A DNA stretch of 64,000 nt from Lacticigenium naphthae DSM 19658 (lineage in GTDB: Bacteria; Bacillota; Bacilli; Lactobacillales; Carnobacteriaceae_A), in contig NZ_AUEG01000001.1 of assembly GCF_000425865.1 (NCBI RefSeq), forward strand, positions 124,001 through 188,000, written 5' to 3'. The notes beneath the pieces were generated by a model that was not told the DNA's origin, searched no databases, and saw nothing but the letters and a program-made list of their open reading frames with translations. A program made the position numbers and the translations under genes. Positions 49,343 through 58,157 of the stretch are shown here, piece by piece; the stretch's first letter is position 1; every line of letters starts with the position of its first letter.

Positions 49343-51046
49343 TTATGCTTTTGCTAAAAACTCTTCTTTAATCCTTTTGACTGAGTCAGATTCGATTTCT
49401 TCCAATTTTTCCTCTAGCAGAGTTGCGGCACGCGTATATTCGTATTCTTCAGTAAACAAAATATAACTTTTTTCCATCACTTCTTCTACAGTCTCATTTG
49501 ATTCCTGATAACGTCGTATATATTGCATATATTGTTCAGTTAGTAATGCACTTTCAATCAAAATTTCTGTTTTTTCTTCCAGGTCCTTCATATCTTCTTT
49601 TAAAAATTGATAACTTTTTCCAATCGATTTCATGTCAATTTTCAATTGGCCAATTTCTTTTTTCAGGCTTTCAATATGATCGGTCACGTAAAAAAAATAT
49701 TCCAGATATTCTGCGGAAAGCCCCGGTAAATGATGCATTTCAATTTTGCGTTTTAATTCACGCATTTTTGTTTCCATCATTTTTAAATCCTCTTTAATAG
49801 CCAATTCCCTGGTTCGTAAGTTGAGAAGATTTTCATTGAGTTTTGTTATTTTTTTGTGAATAGTTTCTAAACTCGTCATCAGACTATCCAGTCTATCATT
49901 TATCAACGAGTATATAATTGTTTGATCAGCTAGTTGATCTTCAATCGATTGATAGGTTTCTTTTTCAATAGCAATTTCTTCATATAAATCAGTAAGTTCA
50001 GTTTTCATTTGCTTATCCAGAACATAATTTTGTTCTAATCTGTCAAATTCTAGTTCTATTTGATGCAATCTTTTTTCGAAATAATGAAACGCTTGTCTCA
50101 ATTGTGTTTGCTTTTCTATTACTTTATCTTTAGCTCTAAATTCTGTTTCAATGATACTAAAATAGGTTTCTAATTTAGTATCAATTTTTTCACTGAGTCT
50201 ATTTGCATTATTCAAGTTTAATGTTTTTATTTCTGTTTCTAAGTCATTTAGATCTTTTATTAATTCATTTTTGATTTTTTTCAAATCAAAATCAGCCACT
50301 TCGCATCCTTTTTGCTGTATTTTTCCATAAGCATTCTCTAAATCATCAACGTCTGTAGGGAAAATTTCTTCTTGAAGATTTACAAGCTCTGGTAGTTCCG
50401 AGAGATAAACGTTCATTTCATCTAACAAGTTATGTATAGAGGTAATAATGTTTTTTGCTCCAACATAATCCCTAGCTTCTGTAGCATCATAAAAAGAATT
50501 GAATTTTTTTTCAATAACTGTCAATTGGTCTTCAAGTCCCTCTAAGGCTTCTCCATATGCGAAACTATTTGTCAGCAGATTTTTCCGAATAGTTTCATAT
50601 CGATTCTTCGTTTCTTTCACTTCTTTTAAATTGTTCTCATGATCTTTCAAAACTGCTTGTAAGTCACTATCTACTTCTTCGAGATTTTTCTTGACCATTT
50701 CTATATTATCTTTTATTTCTTTTTCTAGTCTGGATGCTTTTTTCAATCGGTATTGATCTACACATTTTTCTGCTTCGTAGAGAGAGTTTTCAATTTGAGA
50801 GAGCAAAACAGTTTCAATTCTTTTCCAATCTTCTTTTAAAGAAAGAAATTTCTTTTCTGATTCTCCAGTTATTTGTAAGTCTTCTATGGATAAAACTTGT
50901 TGATCAATGGTATGTTCAAAAAGTTGACTCTTTTTCTCGTCCAAACTGTCGATTACTGCATAATGTTTATTTTTTAACTGTTTTATTATAAAATAAATAA
51001 CAATGAGTAATCCCATTATTCCAATAAATAGTAATTCTTGATTCAT
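49343..51046 (-). CDS. ezrA: Septation ring formation regulator EzrA
   Basis: A membrane-anchored coiled-coil protein that modulates FtsZ and wall synthesis at the septum. The 567 residues begin with one transmembrane helix (LLFIGIMGLLIVIYFIIKQL) followed by almost continuous helical, Glu/Lys/Leu-rich spectrin-like repeats to the end. Length and architecture are typical. It lies upstream of the nifS-thiI pair and divergent from a GAF protein, as in Bacillus. Confidence 0.95.
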   Translation of the reverse strand: MNQELLFIGIMGLLIVIYFIIKQLKNKHYAVIDSLDEKKSQLFEHTIDQQVLSIEDLQITGESEKKFLSLKEDWKRIETVLLSQIENSLYEAEKCVDQYRLKKASRLEKEIKDNIEMVKKNLEEVDSDLQAVLKDHENNLKEVKETKNRYETIRKNLLTNSFAYGEALEGLEDQLTVIEKKFNSFYDATEARDYVGAKNIITSIHNLLDEMNVYLSELPELVNLQEEIFPTDVDDLENAYGKIQQKGCEVADFDLKKIKNELIKDLNDLETEIKTLNLNNANRLSEKIDTKLETYFSIIETEFRAKDKVIEKQTQLRQAFHYFEKRLHQIELEFDRLEQNYVLDKQMKTELTDLYEEIAIEKETYQSIEDQLADQTIIYSLINDRLDSLMTSLETIHKKITKLNENLLNLRTRELAIKEDLKMMETKMRELKRKIEMHHLPGLSAEYLEYFFYVTDHIESLKKEIGQLKIDMKSIGKSYQFLKEDMKDLEEKTEILIESALLTEQYMQYIRRYQESNETVEEVMEKSYILFTEEYEYTRAATLLEEKLEEIESDSVKRIKEEFLAKA

Positions 51047-51184
51047 ACTTTCTCCCCCAGTATCAATTGCATCTCTTTTATGAATGAAACAAAATCGTTA
51101 ATATTAATTATAACAAAAATTACTCGCTATGTTATACTGAATAGAAAAATTTAATCAAATTGTATTTTAAAGGATGAGAAATTT

Positions 51185-51643
51185 ATGACGAAAGATACTT
51201 TATTGAATCAACAACTGGAGGCCATAATTGAAGGTGAAGAAAACTTCATTGCCAATTTAAGCAATGCCTCTGCACTTCTCTTTGAGAATTTAAATGATAT
51301 CAATTGGGCCGGTTTTTATTTATATGACGGAATTACTGATGAACTCGTTTTAGGACCGTTCCAAGGTAAAGTAGCCTGTATTCGTATAAGAAATGGTAAG
51401 GGTGTCTGTGGGACTGCTTTTAATACTAGTCGATCTTTTATCGTGGATGATGTGCATGCTTTTGACGGACACATAGCTTGTGATGCACAAAGTAATGCTG
51501 AAATTGTAGTCCCCTTAGTAAAAGATGGTAAAAAAATAGGTGTTCTTGATATTGACTCTCCTACATTTTCTCGCTTCAATGAAAATGATCAGAAAGAACT
51601 AGAGCGTTTTGCTGACATACTCCTAAAGCATTCTAAAATTTAA
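51185..51643 (+). CDS. GAF-domain free methionine-(R)-sulfoxide reductase
   Basis: It reduces free methionine-R-sulfoxide in the cytoplasm. The 152 residues are a single GAF domain with NWAGFYLYDG and the three conserved cysteines in KVACIRIRNGKGVCG and HIACDAQSNAEIVVPL. This is the arrangement of the YebR/fRMsr family. It is divergent from ezrA, as in Bacillus ytsP. Confidence 0.93.
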   Translation: MTKDTLLNQQLEAIIEGEENFIANLSNASALLFENLNDINWAGFYLYDGITDELVLGPFQGKVACIRIRNGKGVCGTAFNTSRSFIVDDVHAFDGHIACDAQSNAEIVVPLVKDGKKIGVLDIDSPTFSRFNENDQKELERFADILLKHSKI

Positions 51644-51660
51644 ATCAAACCACTCTTTTC

Positions 51661-51689
51661 TTGACTATTTCTCTATAAAACGGTACAAT
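51661..51689 (+). promoter_or_regulatory. Promoter of rpsD
   Basis: TTGACT, 17 bp, then TACAAT, a near-consensus sigma-A promoter. The expected start is near 51696. Confidence 0.8.
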
Positions 51690-51695
51690 ATGCTT

Positions 51696-51880
51696 TGTGT
51701 AAAATAAGCAGCAGGGAATGGTAACCGCGTCAACAGTTTGTTGCCTATATAAAGCCTATATAGATTGTGCAATTGTGTAACCAGCGGCTGCAAATGGTGA
51801 AGATTGAAAAACAAACTGCACGTATTACTGAATTTCTGGACATTATTTTACTCCAAAAAATTATTGGAGGAATGAATATT
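51696..51880 (+). promoter_or_regulatory. rpsD leader (probable S4-binding autoregulatory RNA)
   Basis: A leader of about 185 nt before rpsD. GCAGC near the 5' end can pair with GCTGC at 51785-51790, and GGTAAC with GTAAC repeats suggest further structure. In Bacillus the S4 leader is autoregulated. An ORF frame through this leader is not real. Confidence 0.55.
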
Positions 51881-52486
51881 ATGGCACGTTTTACAGGATC
51901 ATCTTGGAAAAAATCTCGTCGTTTAGGTATTTCATTATCAGGTACAGGAAAAGAAATAGAAAGACGTCCGTATGCTCCAGGACAACATGGACCTACTGCT
52001 CGTATTAAATTATCTGAGTATGGATTACAATTAAGAGAAAAACAAAAATTACGCTTTATGTATGGATTAAATGAACGTCAATTCTTTAACTTATTTAACA
52101 AAGCTAGCAAAATCAGAGAAGGTAAACAAGGTGTTAACTTCATGATTTTACTAGAAAAACGTTTAGATAATGTTGTTTATCGTTTAGGATTAGCAACTAC
52201 TCGTCGCCAATCACGTCAATTAGTTAACCATGGCCATATTACTGTTAATGGAAAACGCGTTGATATCCCTTCATATAGTGTTGAAGTTGGAGACGTAATT
52301 GCTGTACGTGAAAAATCTAAAGACATGAAAATTATCAAAGAAGCTATTGAATCTATTTTTGGTCGTCCTGAGTTTGTTACTTTTGATGATGAAAAATTAG
52401 AAGGTTCACTAACACGCTTACCATTGCGTGAAGAAATGTCTGCTGAAATCGATGAAGCATTCATCGTTGAGTACTACAACCGTTAA
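51881..52486 (+). CDS. rpsD: Small ribosomal subunit protein uS4
   Basis: A primary 16S rRNA-binding protein and, in Bacillus, repressor of its own mRNA. The 201 residues begin [20 protein letters not shown] and contain the S4 RNA-binding domain ([42 protein letters not shown]). Start at 51881 follows GGAGG by 10 bp and matches the family. The gene is monocistronic with its own terminator. Confidence 0.98.
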   Translation: MARFTGSSWKKSRRLGISLSGTGKEIERRPYAPGQHGPTARIKLSEYGLQLREKQKLRFMYGLNERQFFNLFNKASKIREGKQGVNFMILLEKRLDNVVYRLGLATTRRQSRQLVNHGHITVNGKRVDIPSYSVEVGDVIAVREKSKDMKIIKEAIESIFGRPEFVTFDDEKLEGSLTRLPLREEMSAEIDEAFIVEYYNR

Positions 52487-52513
52487 GAAGGTCATCTTCT
52501 TTACAAGAATTTC

Positions 52514-52555
52514 AAGAGGCAAGAACGTTGTTATTACAACATTCTTGCCTCTTTT
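52514..52555 (+). terminator. Terminator of rpsD
   Basis: AAGAGGCAAGAA.GTTG pairs with CAAC.TTCTTGCCTCTT, then a T tract. Confidence 0.92.
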
Positions 52556-52610
52556 ATTTTTTTAGAATTACATATTGTGCTTTGTTTTCCTTTTATTCTG
52601 GGGAACATTT

Positions 52611-52633
52611 GGGGAAGATTAAAAATCTTCCCC
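52611..52633. terminator. Second hairpin downstream of rpsD
   Basis: GGGGAAGATT and AATCTTCCCC form a perfect 10-bp stem with loop AAA, followed by ACTTTTG. A near repeat ggggaacattt precedes it at 52600-52610. No gene ends here, so its role is unclear. Confidence 0.4.
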
Positions 52634-52752
52634 ACTTTTGTTTAAGAGTAAAAAAGAAATGTTGAAGGAAGTGTTAGCGAGACATATAATAAACATTGGT
52701 TAAGTTGTTTATTTCTTCTACTGACACATACTAAAAATGAAAGGAGCCTATT

Positions 52753-53499
52753 TTGAATCTAATAAAAAAATATTATGATCCATTGATTATTCTACTTGCA
52801 CTGTTGTCTATTTCTCTAGTGATTTTAGATACCACAAACTACATAAGCTTAGTTTTATCTCCTTATAAAGAATTAGATATATTAATTTTAATAATATTTG
52901 CGATAGATTATTTCACCAGGTTACTACTATCTAGAAATAAACTTAATTTTATTAAAAGAAATGTTTTTGACTTAGTCGCTATCATTCCTTTTAGTTCATT
53001 TTTTTACTATTTTAGAATTGCCAGAATTTTTCGAATCACACGTCTATCTCGACTGTCACGTTTAAATCGTTTTTCTAAAATACTACGTCTGACTAAAATA
53101 GCTGCAATTACAGGAAAAGCAAGCAAACACTTGAAAAAGTTTCTTAAAACGAATGGGTTTATTTACATGATTTACACTGCAAGTACTGTTCTGCTTATAG
53201 GTGCTTCAATTTATTCTATTACCGAAAACACCAATTTTTCAGATTCATTATGGTGGGCTTTTGTTACTGCAACAACTGTGGGATATGGGGATATTTCTCC
53301 TTCAACTACTATTGGAAGAATAACTGCTGTTATACTAATGTTAACAGGTATTGGGTTATTTGGAACACTCACTAGTACTATCACCTCTTTTTTTATGAAT
53401 GATGAAGATGAAAGTATTAAGGAACAAAATCTTGAAATCAAAGAACTAAATAAAAAGATTTCATATTTACTAGAAAAATTAGATGATAAAAATTTTTAG
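52753..53499 (+). CDS. Voltage-gated-type potassium channel
   Basis: A six-helix membrane ion channel. The 248 residues show S1 and S2 (about residues 8-57), S3, a positively charged S4 (RIARIFRITRLSRLSRLNRF, about residues 90-110), S5, and a pore with the K+ selectivity filter in ATTVGYGDIS (about residue 175) plus S6. A short charged coiled coil ends it (EQNLEIKELNKKISYLLEKL). The start is TTG with AAGGAG 6 bp before it. A 55-residue gene begins 10 bp downstream and may be cotranscribed. Confidence 0.92.
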   Translation: MNLIKKYYDPLIILLALLSISLVILDTTNYISLVLSPYKELDILILIIFAIDYFTRLLLSRNKLNFIKRNVFDLVAIIPFSSFFYYFRIARIFRITRLSRLSRLNRFSKILRLTKIAAITGKASKHLKKFLKTNGFIYMIYTASTVLLIGASIYSITENTNFSDSLWWAFVTATTVGYGDISPSTTIGRITAVILMLTGIGLFGTLTSTITSFFMNDEDESIKEQNLEIKELNKKISYLLEKLDDKNF

Positions 53500-53509
53500 G
53501 AGGTGTCCA

Positions 53510-53677
53510 ATGTGGCAAGCATATTATCATAAAGGAAATGAATCTATACATATAAATGAGAATAAAGTCATGATCCAAATTGAGGATCGTGTACAGATGA
53601 GAGTTTTTAAACAGCGAGAGCTTGCGAGTTTAGAAGCGTTCATGCTACGGTTTTCGTTGGAAGTTTTAGGGAAATAA
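53510..53677 (+). CDS. Small uncharacterised protein downstream of the K+ channel
   Basis: A 55-residue soluble-looking protein starting MWQAYYHKGNESIHINENKV with no recognisable domain. It has a strong ribosome site (TAGGAGGTG, 5 bp from ATG) and begins 10 bp after the channel stop, and a terminator follows, so it is probably the second gene of a two-gene operon. A functional link to the channel is inference. Confidence 0.7.
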   Translation: MWQAYYHKGNESIHINENKVMIQIEDRVQMRVFKQRELASLEAFMLRFSLEVLGK

Positions 53678-53740
53678 AAAAACAGATACAATTTTAAAAA
53701 GAAAAGATAAACTACGGAAGGTTTTTAGTTTTACATAAAT

Positions 53741-53772
53741 AAAAAGAGCAGATTATTAGTCTGCTCTTTTTA
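53741..53772. terminator. Bidirectional terminator after the channel operon
   Basis: AAAAAGAGCAGA and TCTGCTCTTTTT form a 12-bp stem. It ends the channel operon rightward and may also end the leftward gene at 53842. Confidence 0.85.
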
Positions 53773-53841
53773 TTATGGTTCTATGTCAAATAGTGACCCA
53801 CACTACTAATCTTAGTATATTTGACAAAGAACCTTTATAGT

Positions 53842-54972
53842 CTAGTATCTTAGCACCGCTGCTAAACCTTCTGAAGCAGGCATTCTCTCGTTATCAAGTA
53901 CATACACTTTACCTTTAGCTCCTAATACATTTTGTGCTAATTGATTCACGTATAGATCTTCTGACCCTTCGTGGTACCGACCGTTCTCATCAATATAGCC
54001 TTTAACTTCATAGCCTTTTTCAAGAAGTAAATAATCAATTTTACCCTCAACACTTGAAAATGCTAAGTCCCCATATTGAGCTCCTAACTTAAATTCTGGA
54101 GTTGTTTCCGTAAATTGATTTCGCATAGCATTGAACCGTTTATCGATTGTTTCCTTAACAATTTTAGCAGTTTTTTCTTCAATTTCATTATTCGATAGTT
54201 GAGCTGGTGATGCTTCAATCTTCTCTTCTGATAAATCTGGATTTTTTGACAGTCTATAAAAATCAGCTAAATTTTCAGGCAATCCAAATACTAACAAGGG
54301 TAGCCCCTCTTTTTTAGTGAAATTTTCCAGAATATATTTGTCTACTGCTCTGAAATAATTCACCTGGTCAATTTGTACTTCATGACTTTTTTCGTTGTGA
54401 CCATGGTGCATACCACCGATTGGCCCACCATTATAACTGTCAACATTCAATTCTCCGCCAGTGAATTCATTATCCCCCAGGGCTATGTCTATTGTGGTTG
54501 GTGCCTCTTCTGGCAATTCAATTTCTTCAATTTTTGTTTGTCTTCCTCTGAATAATTTAATGTGATCATGATTGAGGCATAATAAATGATAATCACTAAT
54601 AAATTGGAAATTTTCAATTAAAGGAAGAACCAGAGGCTTTTTAGAAACTGTAGCATAATTCGCAACTGGAACAGACAAGCGGTAATAATAAAGTTCTTTA
54701 GGAGTAGCATAAAATGCTAAGCTTCCTGAGACTGATCTCCAAAAACCATCGTGGTTTTCCATAAATGGTTTCAATTGATCCATGATTTTTTTCATAACTT
54801 CTTCACTATAATTTTTTGTTAATTCGCTTTTCACTTCTTTTACTAGATTTTGAAATTGAATTTGCTTTTTATCAATTTCAAAAGGAGTGCTTTCTATTAA
54901 TTGTGTTATAGAAACAACAACTTCATGTTCCTCCAGTAATTCATTTGTTGGAAATGTCATTAATTCTCTCAT
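53842..54972 (-). CDS. eRF1-like (baeRF-family) protein
   Basis: A cytoplasmic protein that looks like the bacterial archaeo-eukaryotic release factor (baeRF) families. The 376 residues contain a His/Gly-rich segment (GPIGGMHHGHNEKSHEVQID, about residues 186-205), then a C-terminal part with VNQLAQNVLGAKGKVYVLD. These proteins are thought to act on stalled ribosomes or tRNA, but no function is established here. The GGAG ribosome site and start are clear; it is monocistronic. Confidence 0.65.
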   Translation of the reverse strand: MRELMTFPTNELLEEHEVVVSITQLIESTPFEIDKKQIQFQNLVKEVKSELTKNYSEEVMKKIMDQLKPFMENHDGFWRSVSGSLAFYATPKELYYYRLSVPVANYATVSKKPLVLPLIENFQFISDYHLLCLNHDHIKLFRGRQTKIEEIELPEEAPTTIDIALGDNEFTGGELNVDSYNGGPIGGMHHGHNEKSHEVQIDQVNYFRAVDKYILENFTKKEGLPLLVFGLPENLADFYRLSKNPDLSEEKIEASPAQLSNNEIEEKTAKIVKETIDKRFNAMRNQFTETTPEFKLGAQYGDLAFSSVEGKIDYLLLEKGYEVKGYIDENGRYHEGSEDLYVNQLAQNVLGAKGKVYVLDNERMPASEGLAAVLRY

Positions 54973-55130
54973 TCGTATCTCCCTCCAATGATTATGTTAA
55001 CCTCATTTTAAAGAAAACGTGTTCATTTGTAAAACAAAAGGGCATTGAAAGTAAAAGTTCCTCTGAATCTACGTATTAATTTAGAATAAAGACGGGAATT
55101 AAACTGTCTCTTCTCCTTAAACCTAGTACT

Positions 55131-55748
55131 TCATTCTTTTTTTTGGAGTTCAACTAAATCCTGAAATAAAGGCAGCAGATATTCGACTGTATCCTTTATA
55201 TACTTTTTTTGTTCTATAGGATCACTTAGAAGATAGCTGTTATTCGAAATAATTCTACCAACCAAAAACTCCGCCTTTTTAACTTTTTTAGCTCTAGATA
55301 ATACGGTAGTTAAATTGTCAGTCGTACAAGGTTTTACAGCCGATACCGTATGATCACCTGATAGAATAAAATCATCGGGTAATTGGGTTATTGTATCCGG
55401 ATGATTTTCAATGTACTTTAACATATTTAATTCATTAACGGGATTATCTATTAGAGCCAACCAAATAAAAACATGATCTTCGTTGATTCCAATTTGAAAA
55501 TGAGGGAATTTTTTATACCCTCTCCTATCCCCGCCGATTCCGACCCATGTGCTCTCAGCTGGATGGACAGTTCTTCTTTTATGCTGAGCGATATGATATG
55601 GAACTTTTTCGTTTATATTTTTATCGAAGTACTCAACAAAGTATTCTCCCCATTCTTGAAATGTAGGTTGGATTATTTCCCGAATGGCTTGCATTCTATC
55701 ATCTAAAGTATTCACTTGAAAAATATTGAAGTCACATTTATTGAACAA
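55131..55748 (-). CDS. DUF1054 (YktB) family protein
   Basis: A 205-residue cytoplasmic protein of the YktB family, known from structure but not function. Conserved KRRTVHPAESTWVGIGGDRRGYKKFPHFQIGI is split here as AQHKRRTVHPAESTWVGIGG and RRGYKKFPHFQIGINEDHVF. The start is TTG, with TAGGAG 8 bp upstream. It lies alone between an eRF1-like gene and the nicotinamidase operon. Confidence 0.85.
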   Translation of the reverse strand: MFNKCDFNIFQVNTLDDRMQAIREIIQPTFQEWGEYFVEYFDKNINEKVPYHIAQHKRRTVHPAESTWVGIGGDRRGYKKFPHFQIGINEDHVFIWLALIDNPVNELNMLKYIENHPDTITQLPDDFILSGDHTVSAVKPCTTDNLTTVLSRAKKVKKAEFLVGRIISNNSYLLSDPIEQKKYIKDTVEYLLPLFQDLVELQKKE

Positions 55749-55883
55749 ATGGGGTGCTCCTAACTTTATTTTTAAATGGGGTACTAAACAACAATACTTA
55801 AATACTCCATCATTTTTATTGATCCTCTTTTTGTAACTATAATAATTATTTCATTTCTAAATAAAATCTATTCCTACTTTAAA

Positions 55884-55912
55884 AGAGCTCTTGGCCAAAT
55901 AGTTCGAGCTCT
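55884..55912 (-). terminator. Terminator of the nudF-mtnN-nicotinamidase operon
   Basis: AGAGCTC and GAGCTCT form a 7-bp stem, followed by a U tract on the minus strand. Confidence 0.75.
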
Positions 55913-55952
55913 AATAAAACATTTTGTTAATTTCCGAGTGCCGTTTCTTAGC

Positions 55953-56507
55953 CTAAACGTCTTGAACAATTTTTGCTCCAAGAGTATTCTTGAAATGGTC
56001 CAAGGCCCATTTATGCCCTAACTCGTTAAAGCTTGCTACGCAACTTTCAACGACCACTATAGAATATCCCAAATTGTATGCGTCAATTGCCGTATGAAGA
56101 ACACAAATATCCGTAACTACGCCCGTCAACCAAATCTCTTCTATTTTTCTTTCTCTTAAGCGAATATCTAGGTCCGTGCCACTAAACGCAGAATAGTGAC
56201 GTTTATCAATCCAATAAACAGTTTCTTTATCCTTGATATCTTCATAGGTTTCTTTCAAAGAACCAAATAATTCTCGCCCCCAAGTTCCCTTTACATTATG
56301 TAGAGGAAACAAGTCTTTTTCTGGGTGATATTTTTCATTCGGATCATGAGCATCAATTGTAAAAACAACATACTCACCTTTTTCTGCCATTTCTCTGGTT
56401 AGTCTAACAATATTGTTTTCTATTTCTTGAGCGGGTCCCCCGGCCGTCAGTGCTCCTTTTTCGTCTACAAAATCATTCGTATAATCGATAGATAATAAAG
56501 CTTTCAT
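55953..56507 (-). CDS. Nicotinamidase / isochorismatase-family hydrolase
   Basis: It probably hydrolyses nicotinamide to nicotinate for NAD salvage. The 184 residues show the metal/catalytic start LLSIDYTNDFVDEKGAL (Asp), the catalytic Lys in WIDKRHYSAFSGTDL and nucleophile Cys in TGVVTDICVLHTAIDA, all intact. It is the last gene of a four-gene operon, 7 bp after mtnN, which fits salvage. The close isochorismatase family prevents certainty on substrate. Confidence 0.87.
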   Translation of the reverse strand: MKALLSIDYTNDFVDEKGALTAGGPAQEIENNIVRLTREMAEKGEYVVFTIDAHDPNEKYHPEKDLFPLHNVKGTWGRELFGSLKETYEDIKDKETVYWIDKRHYSAFSGTDLDIRLRERKIEEIWLTGVVTDICVLHTAIDAYNLGYSIVVVESCVASFNELGHKWALDHFKNTLGAKIVQDV

Positions 56508-56514
56508 TTATTCC

Positions 56515-57219
56515 CTACCTCCCTTTAGAAATTTCTTTTATAAATAATAAAACCATTTCTGCTGATTTTTTACCTGCTTCGATAATAAATTTATCAAAAG
56601 AAATATTAGCATCTTCGTTAGCTAAATCAGAAACAGATCGAATAACTAAAAAAGGGATGTTAAATCTCCATGCAGTTTGTGCTACAGCAGCTCCTTCCAT
56701 CTCAGTAACCATTGCGGATGGGAAGTTTTCTTTCATCCTGTTTAGAACTTTCTTATTGGAGATAAATGAATCTCCTGTTAAAATCAATCCTTCATGTGTA
56801 GTTAATTCTGCTTGGGTAGCTGCTAAATCCATTTTATCAAGTAAAATTTCATCTGCTCTGTATTCAAATGGCATTTGTGGTATTTGACCAAATGAATATC
56901 CAAAAGCAGTGGCATCCGCATCATTATATGCTAACATTCGGCCCAATACCACATCTCCTATATTTAAACTTGAATCTAATCCTCCAGCAGATCCAGTATT
57001 AATTATGGCTTCAACGTTATATCTTTCAATTAAAATAGTTGTAGCAATCGCTGCATTGACTTTTCCGACACCGCATTGAACAACCACTGTCTCAACATTA
57101 TAAACGAGTCCTTTATAAAAGCTCATACCTGCAATCTCGCTTTTACTTTCACTTTTCATTGCTGCAATAAGTATCGTAACTTCTTGATCCATTGCACCTA
57201 TAATGCCTAATTTTTCCAT
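56515..57219 (-). CDS. mtnN: 5'-methylthioadenosine/S-adenosylhomocysteine nucleosidase
   Basis: It cleaves MTA and SAH, recycling adenine and feeding methionine salvage and quorum-signal production. The 234 residues show the conserved IGAMDQEVTILIAAM start, GSAGGLDSSLNIGDVVLG, and the catalytic/ribose-binding MVTEMEGAAVAQTAW and RSVSDLANEDA. It is flanked by a small membrane protein and the nicotinamidase in the same operon. Confidence 0.96.
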   Translation of the reverse strand: MEKLGIIGAMDQEVTILIAAMKSESKSEIAGMSFYKGLVYNVETVVVQCGVGKVNAAIATTILIERYNVEAIINTGSAGGLDSSLNIGDVVLGRMLAYNDADATAFGYSFGQIPQMPFEYRADEILLDKMDLAATQAELTTHEGLILTGDSFISNKKVLNRMKENFPSAMVTEMEGAAVAQTAWRFNIPFLVIRSVSDLANEDANISFDKFIIEAGKKSAEMVLLFIKEISKGR

Positions 57220-57236
57220 AAATTTCCTCCTGTGAT

Positions 57237-57422
57237 TTAGACAAATATGATAAACAAAATCAAAATTACCAGCAAAAGTGCCACAAATAATATTGCTTTG
57301 TTTAAAATGTTTTCCACTTGTCTATATTGTTGTAACGTCACTTTTCTGCGACTCTTTGTCTTGCTAGAATGAGCGGGTTCATATTTATTTTTTTTCTTAA
57401 ATTTAGAAATAATATTCTTCAA
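57237..57422 (-). CDS. Small single-pass membrane protein
   Basis: A 61-residue protein with a basic N-terminal half (KKKNKYEPAHSSKTKSRRK) and one C-terminal transmembrane helix (about residues 41-61, AILFVALLLVILILFIIFV). No family recognised. It overlaps nudF by 4 bp and lies 17 bp from mtnN, so it is a genuine operon member. Tail-anchored topology is likely. Confidence 0.75.
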   Translation of the reverse strand: MKNIISKFKKKNKYEPAHSSKTKSRRKVTLQQYRQVENILNKAILFVALLLVILILFIIFV

Positions 57423-57985
57423 TTGACTTCATCCTTATTCGATTCTAACTTATTTTTCCAATAAAATAATGCGAATACCGATTTTGCATCGCGTATTTCA
57501 CCTTTTTCATAATAACTCCATGCTTCCCTAAATGTTAATGGGAATACTTCTAAAAATTCATTGTCATCTAATTTTAGAACATCATTATTTCTAATTAAAT
57601 CTTTTGCTTCGTATATATATAAAAATTCATCTGTGAATCCCGGGCTGCTATAAAAAGAAGTGATGAAATCCCATTTCTTTGCCTTATATCCGGTTTCTTC
57701 TTCTAATTCTCTTTTAGCAGTTGACAGACCCTCGCCTTTATCACCACTATCCATTAATCCAGCGGGTATTTCATAAAGGCTCCTTTCAATTGGTTTGCGA
57801 AATTGTTTCACAAAAACTACTGTATCTTCATTTAAAAACGGAATAACTGCTGATGCCTGATCATGTTTAACGATTTCCCTGATTGACGTCTTTCCATCAG
57901 GTAATTCTACTTCTTTGAGCACATATTCAGTAATATTTCCTTTGTATATTGTTTGAGATGAGAGAGTCTTTTCTTCATTAACCAT
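57419..57985 (-). CDS. nudF: ADP-ribose pyrophosphatase (Nudix)
   Basis: It hydrolyses ADP-ribose to AMP and ribose-5-phosphate. The 188 residues show the family start QTIYKGNITEYVLKEVELPDGK, the region VVFVKQFRKPIERSLYEIPAGLMD and Nudix helix RELEEETGYKAKKW. Between Gly and the RELEEE glutamates the spacing is two residues longer than in the common Nudix box, and the first glutamate is replaced by Asp (GLMDSGDKGEG). The catalytic REXXEE core is intact. First gene of the salvage operon. Confidence 0.92.
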   Translation of the reverse strand: MVNEEKTLSSQTIYKGNITEYVLKEVELPDGKTSIREIVKHDQASAVIPFLNEDTVVFVKQFRKPIERSLYEIPAGLMDSGDKGEGLSTAKRELEEETGYKAKKWDFITSFYSSPGFTDEFLYIYEAKDLIRNNDVLKLDDNEFLEVFPLTFREAWSYYEKGEIRDAKSVFALFYWKNKLESNKDEVN

Positions 57986-58157
57986 TTTTTACCTCTTTTC
58001 CACGTTTTTTTTATCATACCGTTGTTTATTGTTTTTTTCAATATAAGCTATAATGAATCACATATATGGTACAAAGGTCGGATAACATTTATGTCCCCAT
58101 TTATGATAAAATATAAATACAAGCATACGAATGTTTTATAAAATAGGAGTGAAAAAA

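Noticed and set aside
51767-51880. N-terminal extension of rpsD
   Set aside because: It lies in the leader; uS4 starts MARFTG.
52611-52633. Hairpin as a phage attachment site
   Set aside because: No integrase or duplicated target is visible; the idea rests on one hairpin.
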